From the NCBI GenBank assembly GCA_003288255.1, contig CP026600.1, positions 2,728,001 to 2,792,000 on the forward strand: 64,000 nt of DNA, in the 5' to 3' direction. Source of the stretch: Clostridiaceae bacterium 14S0207 (lineage in GTDB: Bacteria > Bacillota > Clostridia > Clostridiales > Clostridiaceae). Below the pieces are notes generated by a model that worked only from the letters and a program-made list of their open reading frames with translations, ran no database searches and was not told where the DNA came from. Position numbers and translations under genes: made by a program. Positions within the stretch are counted from its first letter, which is position 1. Every line of letters begins with the position of its first letter. Shown piece by piece: positions 54,389-61,960 of the stretch.

Positions 54389-55480
54389 CTAAATTTTGGT
54401 TAATTTAAATTCCTTCAAATCTAAACTCCAGTTTCCTATAATATTTCCATCTACATTATCTTTTTCATTTCTTTTAACAACTTGAAAATTTAGAGTTTCC
54501 TTATCAAAACCATTAAATAATATATTAACCTTATCTACTGGAAAAATACTTTCTAGATTAACTGGTATTAAAGATCCTTCTCCCGTATTATATACTCGTA
54601 TAAATTTTCCATTATTACTATCACTATATTGACATAATACAAATTCATCATCTTGTGAAAATACTAGAAAATCTATATTTTTATCCTTAAGTACATCTAA
54701 AGATATAATTTCTTTTCCTATTGGAATTTCTTTCATACCCGAAGAGCTTTGACCTCCAGTTGTTCCACCTGATGGCGGAGTACTACCTGCACCTGATGAT
54801 GGCCCTTGAACAGCTAAACTATCATCTATAATAATTATTCCAATAAAAGGCATTTTTCCTTTTGTACTAATAGCTATCTTATCCGCATTATAATTAAATT
54901 GTAATCTTCCAAATTCTTCTTTGCTAACTAATACTTTATGAATATTTCCTGCATCTACTTTAGGAAAAAAGTATGTTGGTATACTGCCTTTTTCTAAAAT
55001 TAAGTCAGTTTTTACATTAGTCTTATTCCTTTGTCTTACTTTTCCAGATTCAATAAATCCCTCTTTTTCAGGTGAATATTTAATATCACTAATTTTATAT
55101 TCTGATCCCTCTTTAGTGACTTTTATAGCCAAATTATCCAAAAATGCTTGTGCATATTTTTCACTACATCTAGCAACTTTTAATTCAACTAGGGCACTTC
55201 TGCCTATTTCATTAACATTATTTATTGTAAATCCTTTTATTTTTAACTCCCCATCTTCCACTTTCTTAGATTTAGAACTTAATTCTTTAGTATAAAGTTT
55301 TTTAGCATTGGTATAATCATCTTTTTGTAAATATCCTATATAATTATTAACTATTTTTAATGCTGACTTAATTTCAAAGTTATTTTCTTTCTCCTTAGCC
55401 ATTTCTTTTGCATTATTACATCCTGATAAAACTAAACTTATAATTAAGAAAAATATAATTAAAACTCTTCCTTTTCTCAC
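54389..55480 (-). CDS. Lipoprotein, function unknown
   Basis: 363 residues from GTG 55480 (GGGGAAATAAGA upstream), or 6 residues longer from GTG 55498. Signal peptide with lipobox LSGC, then a charged helical domain containing a DUF4829-like or NTF2-like repeat pattern (ALKIVNNYIGYLQKDDYTNAKKLY), a middle beta-rich domain, a Gly/Ser/Pro linker (PSSGAGSTPPSGGTTGG, about 242-262) and a C-terminal domain. Probably anchored on the outer face of the membrane. No family assignment is secure. Confidence 0.82.
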   Translation of the reverse strand: MRKGRVLIIFFLIISLVLSGCNNAKEMAKEKENNFEIKSALKIVNNYIGYLQKDDYTNAKKLYTKELSSKSKKVEDGELKIKGFTINNVNEIGRSALVELKVARCSEKYAQAFLDNLAIKVTKEGSEYKISDIKYSPEKEGFIESGKVRQRNKTNVKTDLILEKGSIPTYFFPKVDAGNIHKVLVSKEEFGRLQFNYNADKIAISTKGKMPFIGIIIIDDSLAVQGPSSGAGSTPPSGGTTGGQSSSGMKEIPIGKEIISLDVLKDKNIDFLVFSQDDEFVLCQYSDSNNGKFIRVYNTGEGSLIPVNLESIFPVDKVNILFNGFDKETLNFQVVKRNEKDNVDGNIIGNWSLDLKEFKLTKI

Positions 55481-55613
55481 TCTTATTTCCCCTTTCACTA
55501 AAATTCATATATTTATTTTTTCCATAAAACAAAATTTAATTAATAAATTCATTATTTAGTTAACAACTTAATATACTTGTAATAAAAATATATATTTTAG
55601 GGAGGAATTTGTT

Positions 55614-56678
55614 TTGAAAAAGAATACCGGTCAGACTTTGCAAATTGCAGCTGTTTTTATAGGCACCGTTGTAGGTGCTGGATTAGCCTCTGGTCAAGAA
55701 ATTACTCAATTCTTTACTACATATGGATTTAAAAGTTTTATAGGAATCTTTATTTGTCTTTTAATTTATGTTGGCATATGTCCTATAATTTCTGAAATAA
55801 GTATAAAATATAACTTAAATTCATATGACCAACTTATAAGCCTTGTAAGCCCTGGATATTTGGGTAAATTCACCGATTTAATGACGGCTTCCTTTTTAGT
55901 ATGTTCCTCTGCCATTATCTTAGCTGGAAGTGGAGCTTTATTACATCAATATTTCAAAATTCCTAAATATATCGGATTAATTCTTATGACCATAATCTCT
56001 ATTTGTACCCTATTGAAAAATACTAAAGGTCTAGTAATTATTAATTCTTTTATTGTACCCTCTTTGATTATTGTTATACTGTTTATATTCTCTTTATATA
56101 TTACTTTTTTTAGCAAAGAAATAAATATAAATACCTTGTTAGCCTTAAAGCCTTGTAAACCACAGCTAATCTCTGGCCAATGGCTAATTTCATCTATTTT
56201 ATATGGTGGATTTAATATACTATGTTGTTGTGGTGTTTTAGTACCATTGAGCAAGGAAAACTCAAATAAATGTGTTATGAAGAATGGAATCATTTTAGGC
56301 TCTATAGGTTTAACCATAGTATGCGCCATAATTAATTTAATGTTATCTTTAAATATCCCTGGGATATTTAACTATGATATTCCTCTTTTATATATAGCTA
56401 AGCCATTTGGCCTTGTTGTACAAGGAATCCTATTATGCATTATATGGTGTGAAATGTTCTCTACTGAAGTATCCAATATATATAGTGTTTCTAAAGCATT
56501 AGAACAAAAATATAAATTAAATTATAACATTGGAGTATTTTTAGTTATGGCTATAGCCATTCCCATTTCCCAAATAGGTTTTAAAAATTTAATACGCTTT
56601 TTATATCCTGGGTTTGGTATAGTTAGTTCAATCTTTATCATTCAGTGTGTTTTCTTTTATAAAAAAATGAATTGTTAA
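55614..56678 (+). CDS. YkvI-family membrane transporter
   Basis: 354 residues, ten or so transmembrane helices, beginning at TTG 55614 with GGGAGGAAT upstream. The N-terminal IAAVFIGTVVGAGLASGQEITQFF pattern is characteristic of YkvI and distant from the LeuT/APC-type fold with an unwound helix 1. Substrate unknown. Divergent from the lipoprotein gene. Confidence 0.82.
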   Translation: MKKNTGQTLQIAAVFIGTVVGAGLASGQEITQFFTTYGFKSFIGIFICLLIYVGICPIISEISIKYNLNSYDQLISLVSPGYLGKFTDLMTASFLVCSSAIILAGSGALLHQYFKIPKYIGLILMTIISICTLLKNTKGLVIINSFIVPSLIIVILFIFSLYITFFSKEININTLLALKPCKPQLISGQWLISSILYGGFNILCCCGVLVPLSKENSNKCVMKNGIILGSIGLTIVCAIINLMLSLNIPGIFNYDIPLLYIAKPFGLVVQGILLCIIWCEMFSTEVSNIYSVSKALEQKYKLNYNIGVFLVMAIAIPISQIGFKNLIRFLYPGFGIVSSIFIIQCVFFYKKMNC

Positions 56679-56759
56679 AGTTACTTTTGAAATTTTATTT
56701 AAATGTTGATAAAATTAACTTAAATAATTTTATTTAATATTAAGGAAGGCACTATTTAT

Positions 56760-57668
56760 ATGAATTATGAAAAATATTTAGAAAAATGTTCAATTTGCCC
56801 TAGGGCTTGCCAAGTAAATAGATTTAATAACATTAACTTAGGTGTATGTAATTCTTCCCACAAAATAAAAATAGCTAAAGTATCATTATATCAATGGGAA
56901 GAGCCTTGCATTTCTGGTCCGAGGGGCTCAGGAACCATATTCTTTTCAAATTGCAACCTAAAATGTGTGTTTTGTCAAAATCATAAAATTAGTCAAGAAG
57001 GATTTGGAAAAGAAATTTCAATTGATCGATTAAGTGATATTTTCTTGGAACAACAGGCTAAAGGTGCACATAATATAAATTTAGTAACTCCTACGCATTA
57101 TGCTCTTCAAATCATTGAAGCGCTAAAAATAGCTAAGTCTAAAGGTTTAAATATTCCTATATTATATAATTCTAATGGGTATGAAAACATAGAAACCATT
57201 AAATTATTAAATAATTTTATTGATGTTTATTTACCTGACTTAAAATACTTTGATAATAAATATGCTCTTAAATATTCTAATGCACCAAATTATTTTAGTG
57301 TTGCATCAAAGGCCTTAAAGGAAATGTATAAAAGTGTAGGACCCGTAAAATTCAATAAAGATGGTTTAATTGAAAAGGGAGTTATAATAAGACACCTAAT
57401 GCTCCCAAACCTTTTATTTGATTCTAAGAAGATAATAGATTTTATATTTAATACATTTGGTCATAATGTATATATAAGCTTAATGAATCAATATACTCCA
57501 ATGTATAAATCATTGGAGTATAAAGAATTAAGTAATCCTCTTAATCCTAAACTTTATGACAGTCTTATAAATTATTGTTTATCCTTAGGAATTGAACATG
57601 CTTTTATCCAAGAATGTGGAACAAATTCTACAAATTTTGTTCCTAACTTTGATTTAAATGGAGTATAA
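56760..57668 (+). CDS. Radical SAM enzyme, PflA-like activase homolog
   Basis: 302 residues. An N-terminal Cys motif (CSICPRACQVNR) is followed by the radical SAM cluster CNLKCVFC (about residues 67-74) after SGPRGSGTIFFSN. The sequence resembles uncharacterised pyruvate-formate-lyase-activating-enzyme homologs; no glycyl-radical enzyme gene is adjacent, so the partner is unknown. AAGGAAGGC precedes the ATG. Confidence 0.87.
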   Translation: MNYEKYLEKCSICPRACQVNRFNNINLGVCNSSHKIKIAKVSLYQWEEPCISGPRGSGTIFFSNCNLKCVFCQNHKISQEGFGKEISIDRLSDIFLEQQAKGAHNINLVTPTHYALQIIEALKIAKSKGLNIPILYNSNGYENIETIKLLNNFIDVYLPDLKYFDNKYALKYSNAPNYFSVASKALKEMYKSVGPVKFNKDGLIEKGVIIRHLMLPNLLFDSKKIIDFIFNTFGHNVYISLMNQYTPMYKSLEYKELSNPLNPKLYDSLINYCLSLGIEHAFIQECGTNSTNFVPNFDLNGV

Positions 57669-57709
57669 AAAATGAAAAAGAGCACAAATAATTAGTGCTC
57701 TTTTTCATC
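57668..57709. terminator. Bidirectional terminator between convergent genes
   Basis: Stem ATGAAAAAGAGCAC / GTGCTCTTTTTCAT, at the end of both the radical SAM gene and the PAP2 gene. Confidence 0.88.
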
Positions 57710-58426
57710 TATTTCTTTATTTTTTGCTTCAAAAATCTCTTTTTTATTTTTATTCTTTTTAAGTTCTTTATTTTTTAAATATATATGAAAATTTGTATGT
57801 TTAAATATAAAACATAATATAAATGCTAAGATTACTCCACCTATTACATCAGCAAAATAATGTTGTTTTATAAATAAAGTAGATAGTATTATACTAACTC
57901 CCACTATAGTTGCCATAATCTTAACGTTTTTAGAAAATTTATCAGATACACATACAAAATAATTAATTATTAATGTATTCAAAACATGTATACTAGGAAA
58001 ACAATTATATGGATTATCTGTTTTATAAATCCATAATACCATGTTACTTAATATATCTGTTCCTATAACCTCTGGTCTAGGTACATGCGTAGGAAAGATA
58101 AAAAATACAAAATAACTTATAAGCATTCCTAGATTTAAACTAAATACTGTCCTAAAATATTGTTTTTCATCCAATATACATAAAAATGCTAAAAACCCCG
58201 CAACATAAACATACCATATAACATATGGAATTATAAATATCTTCATAAAAGGAATGTAACTATCTATGGACATCTTTAAAATAGTCGTATGTTCTCTTGG
58301 TGTATTTAATATAAGATACAATATATTAATTATAGGTACACTTATTAAAATAATTCCTCTTTTAATAAGTGTTTTCCAATCATGTATTAATATATTTTTT
58401 ATTTCATCAAATGTACTCATGCTCAT
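57692..58426 (-). CDS. PAP2-superfamily membrane protein (inositolphosphotransferase-like)
   Basis: 244 residues, about six transmembrane helices, with PAP2 motifs 2 and 3: YNCFPSIHVLNTL and STLFIKQHYFADVIGG (catalytic His in both). Motif 1 appears as FPTHVPRPE. This arrangement is typical of the integral membrane PAP2 group related to phosphatidylinositol/ceramide phosphotransferases. A Lys/Glu-rich cytoplasmic tail follows. AAAGG is upstream; either of two ATGs two codons apart could be used. Confidence 0.82.
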   Translation of the reverse strand: MSMSTFDEIKNILIHDWKTLIKRGIILISVPIINILYLILNTPREHTTILKMSIDSYIPFMKIFIIPYVIWYVYVAGFLAFLCILDEKQYFRTVFSLNLGMLISYFVFFIFPTHVPRPEVIGTDILSNMVLWIYKTDNPYNCFPSIHVLNTLIINYFVCVSDKFSKNVKIMATIVGVSIILSTLFIKQHYFADVIGGVILAFILCFIFKHTNFHIYLKNKELKKNKNKKEIFEAKNKEIDEKEH

Positions 58427-58581
58427 CTTACCTTTTCTATCTTCTATTTTTTATTCACTAAGTTCAATTTTATATTATTACTGTATATTTGTACACAGGT
58501 TTAAGATTAAATTAAGCTAATTTTCATCTTTACTTAATGTATGACCTAATTTATTAAAAATATGTTAATATATACTACAAT

Positions 58582-60501
58582 ATCGAGTAGGAGCTAAATA
58601 ATTATTTTATTTAGCGTCCTCTCACACCACCGTACGTACCGTTCGGTATACGGCGGTTCATTAAGAATTATGTATTAGCTGATATCCTTTAGATATACTT
58701 CTGTAACCAAGGTTTTCAATATATTTGTTGTTTAAGATTGTGTCAAGAACTGGGCTTTTGGATATTCTCCAATAGCCTTTTCTTGTATTTGCGTACTCCC
58801 ATGCTTTATGGGTCGGAAGACCTAGTTTTATGAGGTTTCGTCCTCTAGTTTTAACCTTTTTCCATTGTTTCCAAATACAACTTCTTAACCTTCTTCTTAT
58901 CCAACTATCTATTTTTTGTATTTTAGCGTTAGCTTTCGCTACTCCAAAATAATTAATCCATCCAATCGTTAATTGGTTAATCATGTAAATTCTATATTCT
59001 ATACTTATACCTTTATTACGATTTGTTAATTTTCTTATTTTGTTTATGAATCTTTTATATGACTTTTCATGTATCCTTATATTGGCTCCGCCTTTTACAA
59101 AATAGAATGAAAAACCAAGAAATTTTCTTCTCGTCACAAAATCTACCGCACTTTTATTTTCATTAACTCTAAGTTTTAATACATCTTCAAGTACTCTTCT
59201 TGTACTTGCCATAACTCTTATTCCTGCCTTTTTGCTTTTTACATATATATTACAATCATCTGCAAATCGACAAAATCTATGACCTCTTTTCTCAAGTTCT
59301 TTATCTACTTCATCAAGCATGATATTAGCAAGGAGTGGGCTTAGTGGACCACCTTGCGGTATACCCTTATCAGATTTTACCTTCAATCCATTTATCATTA
59401 TTCCAGATTTAAGATACTCTCTAATTAGCCTTAATACTCTTTTATCTTTAATTTTTCTTGATAGTCTTTCCATTAATATATCATGATTAACTTTATCAAA
59501 GAACTTTTCTAAGTCTATATCAACAACCCACTTATAACCTTCGTTAATATATTCCTTTGATTTTAATATAGCCTGTTTAGCACTTTTATTTGGTCTAAAT
59601 CCATAGCTATTATCTGAAAAGGTAGGGTCATAAATTTTATTAAGTTCTTGTGCTATTGCCTGTTGTATTAATCTATCAAGTACAGTAGGAATTCCAAGTA
59701 ATCTAGTTCCACCGTCAGGTTTTGGTATTTCCACTCTCCTAACGGGTGAAGGTTTATACCTTCCCTCTAATAACTTTTGCTTAATTGTTATCCAATTCTT
59801 AATGATAAATTCTCGAAATTCATCGGTTTTCATACCATCAATACCATGGCTTCCTTTATTAGCAACTACTCTTTTCATGGCTTTTAGCATATTTTCTCTA
59901 GCTAAAATCATTTCAAGTAAGTTATCAGTATCATCTATTACATTGTTTTCTCTTTCTCTCTTTGCTAACGCCAAATTATTACTCTGCGCCCCTCGCTTAT
60001 CTTGAAGTTCCACTTCTCCTTCCACGAGGCGACCTCTGTATTGAGTTGTCTGCTTTCCTTGTAATTTATTTGAATTATTCAAAGCTGAAAACCTCCTAAT
60101 GTTCAGTCCTTCCCGCACTACGTGCACATAGTGTGGTACTATGACCTCTGCTGACTTCTGATAGTTCAGTTACATATCACTATGTAAGTTATCATGTAGG
60201 AAATTCATCCTTTAATGATATATCTATCAGACCTCCCCAGGTAAGAACGCAATCTTTCATTCCATATATCTGCCACATATACTGTAGTAGCTTTCGGGTG
60301 ATACGGACTTTGTTTTGTTATGCAAACTCATCCAGCTATAATCAGCCTCTTATGTGATTCGTATTCCTCAGACCGGAATTTTGCCCTCCGACTTCCTTCA
60401 GATTCCATCTCGCAATGGACACCCTTGTCATTGGCTAACGCCTATATCACCTTCGGCGCTCGGGACTTTCACCCTATAGATTGCGCCCATGCTGGGCGCA
60501 C
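58582..60501 (-). mobile_element. Group II intron, terminator-targeting (class C-like), copy 2
   Basis: 1920 bp, same ends as copy 1 (GTGCGCCC at 60501, CTACTCGAT at 58582). The only difference I see is T/C at 53597/59759, silent in the protein. It lies immediately 3' of the sleC terminator (60509-60543), same orientation; the bases before the splice site are TTTAT as in copy 1. Confidence 0.9.
58661..60082 (-). CDS. ltrA: Group II intron reverse transcriptase/maturase, copy 2
   Basis: Protein identical to copy 1 (473 residues from TTG 60082 after AGGAGG): RT motifs with FADD active site and an X domain, no endonuclease domain. The intact frame and near-identity indicate a recent transposition or retrohoming event. 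Confidence 0.93.
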   Translation of the reverse strand: MNNSNKLQGKQTTQYRGRLVEGEVELQDKRGAQSNNLALAKRERENNVIDDTDNLLEMILARENMLKAMKRVVANKGSHGIDGMKTDEFREFIIKNWITIKQKLLEGRYKPSPVRRVEIPKPDGGTRLLGIPTVLDRLIQQAIAQELNKIYDPTFSDNSYGFRPNKSAKQAILKSKEYINEGYKWVVDIDLEKFFDKVNHDILMERLSRKIKDKRVLRLIREYLKSGIMINGLKVKSDKGIPQGGPLSPLLANIMLDEVDKELEKRGHRFCRFADDCNIYVKSKKAGIRVMASTRRVLEDVLKLRVNENKSAVDFVTRRKFLGFSFYFVKGGANIRIHEKSYKRFINKIRKLTNRNKGISIEYRIYMINQLTIGWINYFGVAKANAKIQKIDSWIRRRLRSCIWKQWKKVKTRGRNLIKLGLPTHKAWEYANTRKGYWRISKSPVLDTILNNKYIENLGYRSISKGYQLIHNS

Positions 60502-60508
60502 ATAAAAC

Positions 60509-60543
60509 AAAAAAGTCGTTCTTATGAAAGAGCGACTTTTTTA
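60509..60543 (-). terminator. Terminator of sleC and target of intron copy 2
   Basis: Stem AAAAAAGTCGCTCTT / AAGAACGACTTTTTT on the minus strand, with the intron inserted directly after the T-rich tail. Confidence 0.9.
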
Positions 60544-60546
60544 AAT

Positions 60547-61893
60547 TTATTCTTCATCATCTATATATTCAACTTTGGGTATGTCATATACATTTTTATA
60601 TGGTGTATGAGGTATAAATGTTCTTTTAAGTCCTCTTGTATCATTTCTTAACTCTGCAATTTTAGTTACTCCAACATAAATATCTGAAATCTTATACCAA
60701 GTAGAATAATCAACTGTTCCTGTCATCGGTAAATTAAATACTTGTTGGAAAACTTTTACAGCTCTACCTGTACCTTCTCCATAAATTCCGTCTACCTTAA
60801 CCTTTGGTATAGCAGGAAAATTATCAGCTATTCTGTTCAAATAACTCTGTACTGTTCTAACAGGTGCTCCCGAACTTCCTATTCCTAACGTATATCCAGG
60901 ATAAGATTTTGGAATCCCTGATACCTTATTAGCCCTTACTAATTCTATATCTGTTCCATAAAAATTAGTTAATATCTCATATGGTGCCTTGCCATCATCT
61001 CCCAAATATTTGCTTCCCCATTGAGTGAGCCATCCTGGACATTGAACTTTTACTCCATCACAATATTGCGTAAGTAATGGTTGTTTTGCACCAAATCTTC
61101 TTATATATGTTGAAAATATCTCATCTACAACAACACTAATACTTTTATAAATATTTCTTCCATACATAAATGCATGGTCATAAGCTGTTGAGCTAGTAAC
61201 ATCGAAATTTTTTCCTTTTCCTCTATACCATTCAGTATATATTCTGTTCAAAGTAAAAGATAATATGCAATATACATTAGCTCTAATTGTAGTTTCTGGC
61301 CAAGTTGAAAAAATCTCAGAAGATGCTACATTTTTTATATAGTCATTAAATTTAACTGTATAATTAGGTGCAGATGGATCATCAGGTAATCCTTGATGTA
61401 CCACAACAAACTCTGGTACTACAGGTTCTGGAAGTACGACAAATCCACTTGGTGGTGGTGGTAATGGTTTTTCTGGGTTTTCTGGAATTTTAGGTGGATA
61501 ATTTCCAACTAATCTATTAGGATCAATTGTTATTATCTGTTCTCCTTGCCTCGTTACTCCTGTATTTGTTTTTTGTAAATTACTATTTTGTATAGCGAGC
61601 TCTTCTGGGAAAATTTGAACACCTTTTATTCTTAATGGATTATATCCAGATTGCTCTATTTTTATATCATATAAACTATATGGTAAATTTGAAGATGGTT
61701 TCATAGAGTTCTCTATCGGTGGAGCAGGAAGCTCTATTTCATTAGTTTCTCCTGATATATTCGTTGAAATTTCAGCTTGCTTAGTTTGTTCTCCAGGTTC
61801 TGGCACTTTTGTAACAGTTACTTTTGCTTGTTCTATTGGAGCTAAAGAATCACTTTTTAAAACTTGAACTTTTAATCTTCCTGTAGACGCCAT
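60547..61893 (-). CDS. sleC: Spore cortex-lytic enzyme SleC (zymogen)
   Basis: 448 residues. N-terminal propeptide (about 1-150, MASTGRLKVQVL, a carboxypeptidase-regulatory-like beta domain), a Pro-rich hinge PEKPLPPPPSG followed by FVVLPEPVVPEFVVVHQG, where processing is expected by analogy with C. perfringens SleC, a SpoIID/LytB-like catalytic domain (about 190-330, SSEIFSTWPETTIRANVYCIL), and a C-terminal peptidoglycan-binding domain (VRTVQSYLNRIADNF, VDGIYGEGTGRAVKVFQ). It degrades cortex peptidoglycan during germination after activation by Csp proteases, which are encoded immediately upstream. AGGAGAG precedes the ATG. Confidence 0.95.
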   Translation of the reverse strand: MASTGRLKVQVLKSDSLAPIEQAKVTVTKVPEPGEQTKQAEISTNISGETNEIELPAPPIENSMKPSSNLPYSLYDIKIEQSGYNPLRIKGVQIFPEELAIQNSNLQKTNTGVTRQGEQIITIDPNRLVGNYPPKIPENPEKPLPPPPSGFVVLPEPVVPEFVVVHQGLPDDPSAPNYTVKFNDYIKNVASSEIFSTWPETTIRANVYCILSFTLNRIYTEWYRGKGKNFDVTSSTAYDHAFMYGRNIYKSISVVVDEIFSTYIRRFGAKQPLLTQYCDGVKVQCPGWLTQWGSKYLGDDGKAPYEILTNFYGTDIELVRANKVSGIPKSYPGYTLGIGSSGAPVRTVQSYLNRIADNFPAIPKVKVDGIYGEGTGRAVKVFQQVFNLPMTGTVDYSTWYKISDIYVGVTKIAELRNDTRGLKRTFIPHTPYKNVYDIPKVEYIDDEE

Positions 61894-61960
61894 GTTATTC
61901 TCTCCTATAAAGTTTTGTTCATAAATAGTATATGATTAAACTTTATAATAGTGATATTTT

